DNA from: Oceanimonas doudoroffii
Lineage (GTDB): Bacteria; Pseudomonadota; Gammaproteobacteria; Enterobacterales; Aeromonadaceae
Reading direction: 5' to 3'
Length of the DNA stretch: 64,000 nt
NCBI RefSeq assembly: GCF_002242685.1
Contig: NZ_NBIM01000001.1
Span: 2,021,156-2,085,155, forward strand
This document shows positions 33,387 through 41,588 of the stretch, piece after piece. The translations under genes were made by a program, and so were the position numbers. The number at the start of each line of letters is the position of its first letter. Within the stretch, counting starts at the first letter, position 1. Under the pieces are notes generated by a model that was not told the DNA's origin, ran no database searches, and saw only the letters and a program-made list of their open reading frames with translations.

Positions 33387-34367
33387 ATGACCGATCTTCT
33401 TCACGACCACCCCAGCCAGTTGCGCCCGGTGCGCGAACTGTTCAACCTCGACGTGGACATGCAGGTGCCGGTGTTCGAACACAGGGACGAGCACGTGCCC
33501 GATATCGATCCCAACTACTGCTTCAACCCGGACGTCACCCTGGCCATTCTGGCCGGCTTTACCCGCAACCGCCGAGTACTGCTGCAGGGCCTGCATGGTA
33601 CCGGCAAATCCACCCATATCGAGCAGGTGGCGGCTCGCCTCAACTGGCCCTGCGTGCGGGTCAACCTGGACGGCCACATCAGCCGTCTGGATCTGGTGGG
33701 CAAGGACACCATAGTGCTGGAGGAAGGCAAGCAGATCACCCGCTTTCAGGAAGGCATAGTGCCCTGGGCGCTGCGCCGGCCGGTGGCGCTGATCTTTGAC
33801 GAATTCGACGCCGGCCGCCCGGACGTGATGTTCGTCATTCAGCGCATTCTGGAGCAGGACGGCAAGTTCACCCTGCTCGATCAGAACCAGGTGATCACCC
33901 CCAACCCGCATTTTCGGCTGTTTGCCACCGCCAATACCGTGGGGCTCGGCAACGTCACCGGCCTGTATCACGGCACCCAGCAAATAAACCAGGCCCAGAT
34001 GGATCGCTGGAACATCGTCGCCAAGCTCGACTACCTGCCTCGGGAAGACGAAATCAGCATCATTCAGGGCAAGGTGCCCCGCTACAACGACGCCCGCGGC
34101 TTTGAACTGATCAGCAGCATGGTGGCGGTGGCCGAGCTGACCCGGGCCGGTTTTGCCGCCGGGGATCTGTCCACCCTGATGTCGCCCCGCACCCTGATCG
34201 CCTGGGCCGAAAACACCGAGATCTTCGGGGATGCGGCGCTGGCGTTCCGGCTGTCGTTTCTCAACAAGTGTGACGAGGCCGAACGCCCGCTGGTGGCCGA
34301 ATACTACCAGCGCTGTTTTGACCAGGAGCTGGTCGAGCCACAAGCCCTGCAACTGACGGCCATTTAA
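33387..34367 (+). CDS. cobS: CobS-type AAA ATPase (cobaltochelatase small subunit-like)
   Basis: A 326-residue AAA-type ATPase very like alphaproteobacterial CobS, the ATPase part of the aerobic cobaltochelatase CobNST. It opens with the CobS-specific RPVRELFNLDVDMQVPVFEHRDEHVPDIDPNY segment, then has Walker A GLHGTGKST near residue 72, Walker B ALIFDEFDAG near 137, sensor 1 in FATANT and the arginine-finger region QMDRWN. It is two bases before cobT, so they are an operon and should form a chaperone-like ring. No cobN or other corrin gene is in the window, so a role in cobalt insertion is by homology only; a MoxR-like role in loading metal into another protein is possible. Confidence 0.85.
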   Translation: MTDLLHDHPSQLRPVRELFNLDVDMQVPVFEHRDEHVPDIDPNYCFNPDVTLAILAGFTRNRRVLLQGLHGTGKSTHIEQVAARLNWPCVRVNLDGHISRLDLVGKDTIVLEEGKQITRFQEGIVPWALRRPVALIFDEFDAGRPDVMFVIQRILEQDGKFTLLDQNQVITPNPHFRLFATANTVGLGNVTGLYHGTQQINQAQMDRWNIVAKLDYLPREDEISIIQGKVPRYNDARGFELISSMVAVAELTRAGFAAGDLSTLMSPRTLIAWAENTEIFGDAALAFRLSFLNKCDEAERPLVAEYYQRCFDQELVEPQALQLTAI

Positions 34368-34369
34368 TC

Positions 34370-36124
34370 ATGGCTGCCTCATCCCACACGCCTCAGGATG
34401 CCGCCGCCGAAGCCCGCCGTCAGCAGCGGCTGGAAGAGCTGTGCGCGGCACTGATACGGGCCCAGTCGGCCGAGTCCGAGGTTCGCTACCGGGGGCACCG
34501 GCTGGAATGGCGGGGCAAGGCCTATCCGCTGCGCGCGCCGCACCTGCAGCTGGACTCCCAGCAGGACGACTGGGGTTCCTGCCGGGGGGTGGCCGACGCC
34601 ATTGCCCTGCGCCTGCGCCACCACGACGGCGATCTTCACCGCCACTGGCTGCCCGCACCGCCGGTGGCCCGGCTGGTGTTTGAACTGCTGGAGCAGCTCA
34701 GGGTGGAATCCCTGGTACCCGCCCATCAGCCGGGCAGCCGCCGCAACCTGCACCACAGGTTCAGTGCCTGGAGCAACCGCTTTCTGGCCTCGGGCCAGAC
34801 CGAAAGCCACCTGGGGTTGCTGCTGTTTAGCCTGTCGATGATGAGCTGGGTGCAACTGGGTGGAGGCCCCATCGACGAAGGCACCGAGCACCTGATCGAG
34901 TCGACCCGCATGTTCCTGTTGCGGGAGATCGGCCAGCCCTTTGGCCGCATTCGCCGTCACCGCGAGGAGCAGGCCGCCTTTGCCGAGCAGGCACAGGCCA
35001 TTGCCCTCACCGTGAGTGAGCTGGTGGACGATCTGCAGCAACAGCTGGCCGACGGTGAACAGGACAAGGAGGCCCTGGAGCAGGTGGGCAAAAGCTTTGG
35101 CCTGCTGCTGGATCTAAACGGTGACGGCGACGAAGGTGGCGGCGAGGCCGGTGGCGCTGTCGCCCGGTTCAGTGACGGTGAAGCCGCCTATCGTGTGTTC
35201 ACCAATCACTTTGACAAGGAGTGGCAGGCAGACAAAAAGGTGCGTCCCGAACTGCTGGAGCGGCTGCGTGAGCAGCTGGACCTGCGCATTCGCGAGCAGG
35301 GCCTCAACCTCAACGGCCTGACCAAAAAGCTGCGCCGGCTGCTGGCCCGGCCGCAGAACGACGGCTGGCGCTTTGGCGAGGAAGAGGGCCAACTCGACGG
35401 TCGCCGGCTGTCGACCCTGGTCACCAGCCATGCCGACCGCCGCGTGTTCAAGCAACCCAGGGACGAATGGCATGCCAATGCCACCGTGACCATTTTGGTG
35501 GACAACTCCGGATCCATGCGTACCCACATGGGGCACATCGCCATGCTGATTGACCTGCTGGTGCGAGCCCTGGAACGCACCGGAGCACGTACCGAGGTGC
35601 TGGGCTTTACCACCGGCCACTGGAATGGCGGTAAACCCCTGAAAGAATGGCAACGCCGAGGCCGGCCAGCCAATCCCGGCCGGCTTAACGAGCGCTGCCA
35701 TCTGGTATACAAGGGTGCCGATACCTCCTGGCGCCGTGCCCGGCGCAGCCTGGCCGCCCTGCTCAAGGGCGACATGTTCCGGGAAGGACTGGATGGTGAG
35801 GCATTGCTGTGGGCGGAGCAGCGGCTGCTGGCCGAGGACACCGACGAGCGCCTGCTGCTGGTGATCTCCGACGGCTGCCCCATGGACACCGCCACTCGCC
35901 AGTACAACAACCAGGACATTCTCGACAGCCACCTGATCGCCGTAGCCGACCGGCTGGAGCGCGAGCAGCGCATTCGGCTGTGTGCCCTGGGGGTGGGTCT
36001 GGATCTCAGCCGCTATTACCGGCACAACCAGTTGCTCGACCTGGAGCACAGCCCCGACAACCGGATTTTTGATGAGATCCTGGCGCTGCTGGGCCGCACC
36101 CTGCGCGGCCCGCATGCCGGTTGA
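34370..36124 (+). CDS. cobT: CobT-type VWA-domain protein (cobaltochelatase middle subunit-like)
   Basis: A 584-residue protein resembling CobT, the partner of CobS. An N-terminal helical region to about 240 is followed by an acidic linker (LNGDGDEGGGEAGG near residue 255) and a C-terminal von Willebrand A domain from about 365 with the MIDAS motif DNSGSMR (near residue 382) and SDGCP near 500. In the chelatase, the CobST ring drives the large subunit CobN. Start overlaps nothing and sits two bases after the cobS stop. No terminator is clear; 308 bp of non-coding DNA follow before the TRAP operon. Same caveat as cobS about true role. Confidence 0.83.
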   Translation: MAASSHTPQDAAAEARRQQRLEELCAALIRAQSAESEVRYRGHRLEWRGKAYPLRAPHLQLDSQQDDWGSCRGVADAIALRLRHHDGDLHRHWLPAPPVARLVFELLEQLRVESLVPAHQPGSRRNLHHRFSAWSNRFLASGQTESHLGLLLFSLSMMSWVQLGGGPIDEGTEHLIESTRMFLLREIGQPFGRIRRHREEQAAFAEQAQAIALTVSELVDDLQQQLADGEQDKEALEQVGKSFGLLLDLNGDGDEGGGEAGGAVARFSDGEAAYRVFTNHFDKEWQADKKVRPELLERLREQLDLRIREQGLNLNGLTKKLRRLLARPQNDGWRFGEEEGQLDGRRLSTLVTSHADRRVFKQPRDEWHANATVTILVDNSGSMRTHMGHIAMLIDLLVRALERTGARTEVLGFTTGHWNGGKPLKEWQRRGRPANPGRLNERCHLVYKGADTSWRRARRSLAALLKGDMFREGLDGEALLWAEQRLLAEDTDERLLLVISDGCPMDTATRQYNNQDILDSHLIAVADRLEREQRIRLCALGVGLDLSRYYRHNQLLDLEHSPDNRIFDEILALLGRTLRGPHAG

Positions 36125-36432
36125 CAAGGGCATGGAAAGACACAGAAAATTAACATTAAATTTACAACAAAGAGTTTTAAGCAACTGATATTTAAGGATT
36201 TACATTCTGGACCCAGCCCGCCAATCCAAGTGGTCCTAACCAATTTAACCGCCACATTCAAAGATGGTGTCAGGCTTTTGAACAAGCCGAACACCATCGC
36301 CAGCCGTCCTGGCAGTCCCTTCAGGGCAGGACGACCAGCATTGAGCCAGTCTCGCGCAGTGTTCGCACCGCGCGCTATCACGGAAGGTAAGGGCCCGCTT
36401 ACACCCGGGCCGTACAACTGGAGCAAGCAACC
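36125..36432 (+). promoter_or_regulatory. Control region of the taurine TRAP operon with extended inverted repeat
   Basis: No gene is seen. GATGGTGT-CA-GGCTT (36263-36277) faces AAGCC-GA-ACACCATC (36284-36298), an inverted repeat of 13 paired bases per arm. Upstream, CTGGAC at 36207-36212 and TGGTCCTAA at 36231-36239 resemble the CTGGAC(C/T)TAA element reported for TauR in Rhodobacter. TGGTCC also occurs before tauX and before the sulfite-exporter gene. AT-rich DNA at 36145-36205 could hold the promoter. The ribosome-binding site is GGAG about 11 bases before the ATG. Confidence 0.5.
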
Positions 36433-37446
36433 ATGATCTTCAAGCAACGTTTTGTGAAATCCCTGTCTCTCGCCCTTTGCCTGGGCGCCGCCATGGCCAG
36501 CCCGCAACTGCTGGCCAAGACCTTCCGCATTGCGGTGGGCGACGGCGCCGGCGGTACCCAGCACGAGCTGGGCAAGGCCTTTTCCGAGGAGCTGAAGCAA
36601 CGCACCGGCGGCAAGCACGACACTCAGCTGTTCCTCAACGGCCAGCTGGGCAGCGAACAGGCCACCGTCAACGACGCGTCAATGGGGCTGCTCGATTTCT
36701 CCATTCTGGCCATCAACAACGTCACCCCCTTCTCCCCCACCGTGGGCGTACTGACCCTGCCCTACATGGTGCAGAGCGTGGATGACGCCGTGACCCTGAC
36801 TCAAGGAGAAGTGGGCCAGCAGCTGATTGACAACACCCTGCGTGACGCCGGCGTGCGTATTGTGGGCTGGGCCTATTCCGGTTTTCGCGTGCTGACCAAC
36901 TCCAAGCAGCCGGTGTCCAGCCTGTCCGATCTGCAAGGCCTCAAGATTCGCGTTCCCAATAACGAAATCATGATCGATACCTACCGCGCCTGGGGTATCA
37001 CCCCCACTCCCATGGCCTGGTCCGAAACCTTTACCGGCCTGCAGATGGGCGTGGTGGACGGTCAGGACAACCCCTATATCACGGTGTCGGCCATGAAGTT
37101 CGACGAGGTGCAGAAGTACATCACCAACATTCGCTACCTGTTCTCTATTGAGCCCCTGATTATGTCGGAAGCCGTATTCCAGGAGCAGCCGGAAGACGTG
37201 CAGCAGGCCATTCTGGCCGCCGGCCAGGCCGCTACCGAGCACAGCGCTCAGTGGCTGGTAGCTCAGGAAGATCGCATCAAGGCCGAGCTGGCTGAAAAAG
37301 GCATGCAGATCAGCGAGCCCGAAGGCGGTGAGCAGGAGTGGATCGACAAGGCCGTGAGCCAGGTGTGGCCCAAGTATTACGACATGGTGGGTGGCAAGGA
37401 AAAGCTGAACCAAATCCTGCAATCCCTGGGTCGTGACACCATTTAA
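36433..37446 (+). CDS. tauK: TRAP transporter substrate-binding protein (DctP/TauK type), probable taurine
   Basis: A 337-residue periplasmic binding protein. The signal peptide is residues 1-28 (basic start, hydrophobic core, ...SPQLLAK). The mature protein has the DctP fold: GDGAGGTQHELGKAFSEEL, then FRVLTNSKQPVSSLSDLQGLKIRVPNN near residue 155 with the conserved arginine that pairs with the ligand's acid group, and GLQMGVVDGQDNPY near 205. TRAP systems use sodium or proton gradients. Taurine is proposed because xsc, pta, tauR and tauXY lie within 15 kb and because TauKLM is the taurine TRAP carrier in Rhodobacter. A perfect hairpin separates it from the next gene, consistent with excess binding protein. 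Confidence 0.82.
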   Translation: MIFKQRFVKSLSLALCLGAAMASPQLLAKTFRIAVGDGAGGTQHELGKAFSEELKQRTGGKHDTQLFLNGQLGSEQATVNDASMGLLDFSILAINNVTPFSPTVGVLTLPYMVQSVDDAVTLTQGEVGQQLIDNTLRDAGVRIVGWAYSGFRVLTNSKQPVSSLSDLQGLKIRVPNNEIMIDTYRAWGITPTPMAWSETFTGLQMGVVDGQDNPYITVSAMKFDEVQKYITNIRYLFSIEPLIMSEAVFQEQPEDVQQAILAAGQAATEHSAQWLVAQEDRIKAELAEKGMQISEPEGGEQEWIDKAVSQVWPKYYDMVGGKEKLNQILQSLGRDTI

Positions 37447-37460
37447 TCTCGTCACTTGGT

Positions 37461-37483
37461 CTGCCCCCGCCACGCGGGGGCAG
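37461..37483 (+). terminator. Intercistronic hairpin between tauK and tauL
   Basis: CTGCCCCCGC (37461-37470) pairs perfectly with GCGGGGGCAG (37474-37483) around CAC. No T-tract follows. Such hairpins after binding-protein genes protect the upstream mRNA and lower downstream expression. Confidence 0.7.
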
Positions 37484-37506
37484 CGTTCGTCAGGGAGGAA
37501 ACGGCC

Positions 37507-38142
37507 ATGTCCGCCGGCACCATCATCTACCGCATCGTAGATAATATCGAAAGGGTGATCTGCAGCACCCTGCTCGCCACCTTTGTGGTGATCCTGTTTA
37601 TGCAGATATTGTTACGGCAATTGTTTGACCACTCCCTCGCCTGGAGCGAGGAACTCTCCACCTACATGTTTGTGTGGTTTGTGTATTTCGGCGCCAGCTA
37701 CGCCACCAAACTGGCGGCCCACAACAGGGTCACCTTTCAGTTCAAGCTGTTCCCGCCTCGAGTGGCGGTGTGGAGCGAGGCCCTGGCCGATCTGATCTGG
37801 GTGGGCTTCAACAGCTACTTCGTGTGGCTCAGCTATGACTTCGTGTTCAACAAAATGAACCTGTTCTGGAAGTCCCAGACCCTGGGGGTTCCGATGAAAT
37901 ACATTTACATGATACTGCCGATCGCCTTTGCCCTGATGACCTTTCGCATTCTGCAGGTAAATTACTACAAGCTGATCAGGGGCATCGACATTCGCGATCC
38001 CGAGTCGCTGGAAGTGGAAAAACTCATGGATTCTGCCCAGCAAACCAAAGGTAGTCCGGCTGCTGAACATGCCCAAGAGGCAGACGCTAAAACTAAAACC
38101 TCCTCTCAGAATCAGATGAAGGCAGGAGTCCATCATGGTTGA
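37507..38142 (+). CDS. tauL: TRAP transporter small permease subunit (DctQ/TauL type)
   Basis: A 211-residue inner-membrane protein with four spans (near residues 15-40, 50-70, 90-112, 132-152) and the DctQ segment LAWSEELSTYMFVWFVYFGASYATK. The C-terminal 50 residues are a polar cytoplasmic tail rich in Q, K, T and E (QQTKGSPAAEHAQEADAKTKT), longer than usual for the family. GGGAGG precedes ATG 37507. It overlaps the large permease gene by 8 bp. It links the binding protein to the DctM channel; substrate proposed as taurine from context. Confidence 0.85.
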   Translation: MSAGTIIYRIVDNIERVICSTLLATFVVILFMQILLRQLFDHSLAWSEELSTYMFVWFVYFGASYATKLAAHNRVTFQFKLFPPRVAVWSEALADLIWVGFNSYFVWLSYDFVFNKMNLFWKSQTLGVPMKYIYMILPIAFALMTFRILQVNYYKLIRGIDIRDPESLEVEKLMDSAQQTKGSPAAEHAQEADAKTKTSSQNQMKAGVHHG

Positions 38143-39478
38143 ATCATCCGTCGTGCTGATCCTGTTCGGCAGCTTTCTGGCGCTGCTGCTGCTGGGGGCC
38201 CCCATCAGCGTGTCCCTCGGCGTATCGGCGCTGGCGTCGTTTTTGTATCTGGGTGAAAACCCCATCAAGTTCGTGCAAATCGCCTTTACCTCGGTGGGCT
38301 CGTTTCCGCTGATGGCGCTGCCCGCCTTTATTCTGGCGGGCGCCCTGATGGAGGCCGCCGGCATCTCCAAGCGGCTGGTGGATCTGGCGGAGAGCTTTGC
38401 CGGCCCCTTTACCGGCGGCATGTCGGCCGCCACCGTCATGGCCTGCATGTTCTTTGGCGCCATTTCCGGCTCCGGCCCCGCCACTACCGCCGCCGTGGGC
38501 ATGCTGATGATTCCGGCCATGGTCGATCGGGGCTACGGCAAGGGCTATGCCTCCGCCATTACCGCCTCGTCCGGCGGGCTGGGGGTAGTGATTCCGCCGT
38601 CCATTCCCATGGTGATTTTCGGCATTTCCGCCATTGGCCTGATGGCCCCCCCGGAGGCGGTGGCCGAGCACGGCCAGTTTCAGTCGGTGTCGATTCCCAA
38701 GCTGTTTATCGCCGGCGTGCTGCCCGGACTGGTGCTGTCCTGCGGCCTGCTGACCATGAACTATTTCCTGTGCAAGAAGCAGAATTACACCGGCACCACA
38801 GATGGCTGGTCCGGCGCCAATATTCTCACCGCCCTGCGCAAGGGCACCTGGTCGGTGCTGGCCCCCATCGTGATTCTCGGCGGCATTTACAGCGGCCTGT
38901 TCACCCCCACGGAGTCGGCCATTGTCGCCATTTTCTACACCCTGGTGATCGGTTTTTTCGTGCACCGGGAACTGAAGGTGAAAGACGTGCTGCGCTCGCT
39001 GGAAACCACCACCTGGCTCACCGGGCGGGTACTGCTGATCCTGTTTACCGCCACCGTGTTCGGGCGGCTGCTGGTGGAGAACCAGATTCCGGCGATCGTG
39101 GCCGCCTCCATGCTGGAGCTGACCACCAATATCTATCTGATCTGGGCGCTGATCATCTTCTTCCTGCTGTTTGTGGGCATGTTTATGGAGACCCTGGCGG
39201 CCATTTTGATCCTCACCCCGGTGCTGCTGCCGGTGGGCTACAGCCTAGGAATAGATCCGGTGCACTTCGGCATCGTGGTGGTGTGCTGCCTGTCCATCGG
39301 CTTTCAGACCCCGCCCCTGGGCGAAAACCTGTTTATCGCCTCGGGGGTATCGGGCAGCTCCATTGAGGAGATTTCCCTGCGGGCCCTGCCCTTTGCCCTG
39401 ACCTCGGTGCTGGCGGTGTTCATTATCGCCTACATACCGGAGATCACCCTGTTCCTGCCCAGATTGCTAGGGTACTAG
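38135..39478 (+). CDS. tauM: TRAP transporter large permease subunit (DctM/TauM type)
   Basis: A 447-residue DctM protein with about 12 spans. Family marks are LLGAPISVSLGVSALASF near the N-terminus, ALMEAAGISKRLVDLAESFAGPFTGGMSAATVMACMFFGAISGSGPATTAAVG near residue 70, GVVIPPSIPMVIFG near 150 and GFQTPPLGENLFIASGVSG near the end. Its start is inside the last codons of the small permease. This subunit carries the solute across the inner membrane. Gene order P-Q-M followed by a universal stress gene is the same as the ectoine carrier TeaABCD of Halomonas. Confidence 0.92.
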   Translation: MVESSVVLILFGSFLALLLLGAPISVSLGVSALASFLYLGENPIKFVQIAFTSVGSFPLMALPAFILAGALMEAAGISKRLVDLAESFAGPFTGGMSAATVMACMFFGAISGSGPATTAAVGMLMIPAMVDRGYGKGYASAITASSGGLGVVIPPSIPMVIFGISAIGLMAPPEAVAEHGQFQSVSIPKLFIAGVLPGLVLSCGLLTMNYFLCKKQNYTGTTDGWSGANILTALRKGTWSVLAPIVILGGIYSGLFTPTESAIVAIFYTLVIGFFVHRELKVKDVLRSLETTTWLTGRVLLILFTATVFGRLLVENQIPAIVAASMLELTTNIYLIWALIIFFLLFVGMFMETLAAILILTPVLLPVGYSLGIDPVHFGIVVVCCLSIGFQTPPLGENLFIASGVSGSSIEEISLRALPFALTSVLAVFIIAYIPEITLFLPRLLGY

Positions 39479-39492
39479 CCAGGGTAACAAAC

Positions 39493-39535
39493 GCCGCCGG
39501 CGTGATCGGGATCAAGGCCCGTTCGCGCCGGCGGC
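39493..39535 (+). repeat. Intercistronic inverted repeat between tauM and the stress-protein gene
   Basis: GCCGCCGGCG (39493-39502) is perfectly complementary to CGCCGGCGGC (39526-39535) with a 23-base loop that contains GATCGGGATC. No T-tract follows. Confidence 0.6.
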
Positions 39536-39602
39536 ATCATGATCAGTTGCTCGATCGGCCGGCCGGCTGATCGTGTTTCGTTTCAGCCAGGAGGACATGG
39601 CC

Positions 39603-40103
39603 ATGCTGCCGCAAGTCAAAAAAATCCTGTATTGCACCGATCTGTCCAAGAACGCTTCTTACGCCTTTCAGTATGCCGTGTATCTGGCCCGGGAAACCAG
39701 CGCCGACATTCATGTGCTCAAGGTGGTGGAACGGTTGTCGAGCGACGAAAAGCTCACCCTGCAGTCCTATGTTCTCAACCAGAGCAGCCGCGAGGAATTT
39801 CTGCACCAGCGCCTGAACCATGCCCGGGAACGGCTGCGGCAACGCCAGGATTACTTCTGGGAGCACATCGCGCCAGAAGAGCGGGCCCTGCGCACCAAAA
39901 TTGTGGGCTGCGAGGTGGTGGAAGGTTATCCGGAGCAGACCATTCTGGCCCGCTCCAGGGAGCTGGAGTGCGATCTCATCATCATGGGCGCCCACGAGAA
40001 AGGCTGGTTTCACACCCTGCTGGGCAGCGTGGCCAAGAACGTGCTGCGGGAATCACGCATTCCCACCCTGATCGTGCCCCGCCCGGAAAAGCAAACGGCC
40101 TGA
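39603..40103 (+). CDS. Universal stress protein linked to the TRAP transporter (TeaD-like)
   Basis: A 166-residue UspA-family protein. It opens VKKILYCTDLSKNASYAFQYAVYLA and carries the ATP-binding signature G-x2-G-x9-G-x-V near residue 130 (MGAHEKGWFHTLLGSVAKNVL), so it probably binds ATP. AGGAGG is eight bases before ATG 39603; an ATG at 39597 is too close to it. In Halomonas elongata the equivalent gene teaD is last in the TRAP operon and lowers transport. Here too it follows the DctM gene, after a hairpin, and is closed by a terminator. A regulatory role on the carrier is the likely reading. Confidence 0.87.
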   Translation: MLPQVKKILYCTDLSKNASYAFQYAVYLARETSADIHVLKVVERLSSDEKLTLQSYVLNQSSREEFLHQRLNHARERLRQRQDYFWEHIAPEERALRTKIVGCEVVEGYPEQTILARSRELECDLIIMGAHEKGWFHTLLGSVAKNVLRESRIPTLIVPRPEKQTA

Positions 40104-40214
40104 GCCGTCTTTCCCTGTTCCCTCTCCCTTGCACCGGCGGGGCCCTCGTCCCTGGTCGTGGCATTCGTGCTCATGGTTCTTATCTGTCGGCCAACCCGGC
40201 GACCACCAACCAAA

Positions 40215-40243
40215 AACGGCCCCGCAAGGCGGGGCCGTTAACA
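40215..40243. terminator. Bidirectional terminator between the TRAP operon and the amidohydrolase gene
   Basis: AACGGCCCCGC (40215-40225) pairs with GCGGGGCCGTT (40229-40239) around AAG, with AAAA on the left. It lies between convergent genes; on the minus strand the following T-run makes it a good terminator. Confidence 0.85.
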
Positions 40244-40271
40244 CTAACGGCAAGATCCGTGTGGGTTCCGG

Positions 40272-41588
40272 TTAGTAGGAACGATCCGGCCGGCCATCCA
40301 GCCCGGGATAGGGAGAACGAAATGGCACCACCACGTGGCCATTGGAGATCACCATCATGGGATTATGAAGGTTCATCGGCACTTCAAGCGGGTTGCGTTC
40401 CACCACCACCAGATCCGCTTCCTTGCCCGCTTCCAGCGAGCCGGTGTCATCGTCCATGCCAAACACTTCTGCCGGAATAATGGTGGCCGCCCGAATCGCA
40501 TCCAGCGGGGTCATGCCCCCGTGTTCAATAAAGGCGTTAATCTCGCCGGCAATGCGCGACACGCTGTCGGGCGCATACTCGGTATCCACTCCGGTAATCA
40601 TGGTCACGCCCATCTCATGGGCCCTGGCCAGCATCTGTTGCTGGTTTTCCAGGATCCAGGGAGCCACACGCCGGGCCGTGGGAGTGTTGTAGTCGTCATG
40701 AGGCAGTAAGAAGCCTTCGGTGGAAATGTAGGTAGGCGTCCAGACCGCGCCGGCCTCCTTGATCGCCTGCAATCCCTTTTCGGTAATGTACTGACCGTGT
40801 TCAATGGTGCCACAACCAGCCCGGGCCGCGACTATGGCCGCCTCTTCCCCCTGAATGTGGCACATGATCTTGCCACCGTGCTTGCCGGCCTCATCGGCAA
40901 TGGCCGCGATTTCCTTTTCACTGTAATAAAGCCAGAAAGCATCGGCAGTGCCCCCGGCGGTATTGCCACCCACCCGGGTCTTGATCCAGTCGGCCCCCCG
41001 ATCAAAGTTGATCCTGACGGCCTCACGCAGGTTTTCCTCTCCCTGCAGCTCCACATTCATAAACCTGAACAGACGCGGATCCTCGAGGGCATCATCCTTG
41101 AGGTGGCGCTTTACGTATACGCCGGTAGCCACCATGTCGGGGCCGGGAAAATAGTCATTGTCGACGGCATCACGAAAGGCCATGTCCTTCATGCCCATGG
41201 CTCCGGCAGAGCGAATGGTGGTAACGCCCGACTCCAGCGCATACCAGGCGGCGTCCTGGCCGTGCCCGTGGTAATGACTGTCAAAAAAACCCGGCAGCAC
41301 GTAATAGCCATTAACATCCTGAACATCCAGCTCTGCCGGAGGCGCCTTCGTGCTGATGGACTCTATTTTGCCGTCCTTCAGCAAAATGGTGCGGTTCTTC
41401 AGCAGCTCACCCTTTTTTACATCCAGCACATTGGCATTGGTCAGCGCCAGACGTACCGGCTCCAGCCGCTCGGGCGCATTGGGTTGCGCCTTGCCGCTGT
41501 AATGAATGGACTGGGCCTGCAGGCCGGCCGATACCAGCAGGGAAACCAGCGTCAGCCCCTGAGCGCTTCTGAGCAGCGTGTTGTGCAT
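40272..41588 (-). CDS. Exported metal-dependent amidohydrolase (imidazolonepropionase/prolidase-like)
   Basis: A 438-residue amidohydrolase-superfamily protein with a signal peptide (residues 1-26, ...SAGLQAQS), so it acts in the periplasm. The metal centre is visible: H-x-H in FFDSHYHGHG near residue 104, the carbamylated-lysine position in ADWIKTRVGG near 203, histidines in IMCHIQGEE and GTIEHG, and D in TGVDTEY near 355. The closest kind is the imidazolonepropionase/Xaa-Pro dipeptidase group, which cleaves amide bonds of peptides and N-acyl compounds. The gene lies between the TRAP carrier and the xsc operon and is preceded by a TTTCCG-N4-CGGAAA palindrome. Release of taurine from an N-acyl or peptide conjugate is a guess from context. 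Confidence 0.85.
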   Translation of the reverse strand: MHNTLLRSAQGLTLVSLLVSAGLQAQSIHYSGKAQPNAPERLEPVRLALTNANVLDVKKGELLKNRTILLKDGKIESISTKAPPAELDVQDVNGYYVLPGFFDSHYHGHGQDAAWYALESGVTTIRSAGAMGMKDMAFRDAVDNDYFPGPDMVATGVYVKRHLKDDALEDPRLFRFMNVELQGEENLREAVRINFDRGADWIKTRVGGNTAGGTADAFWLYYSEKEIAAIADEAGKHGGKIMCHIQGEEAAIVAARAGCGTIEHGQYITEKGLQAIKEAGAVWTPTYISTEGFLLPHDDYNTPTARRVAPWILENQQQMLARAHEMGVTMITGVDTEYAPDSVSRIAGEINAFIEHGGMTPLDAIRAATIIPAEVFGMDDDTGSLEAGKEADLVVVERNPLEVPMNLHNPMMVISNGHVVVPFRSPYPGLDGRPDRSY

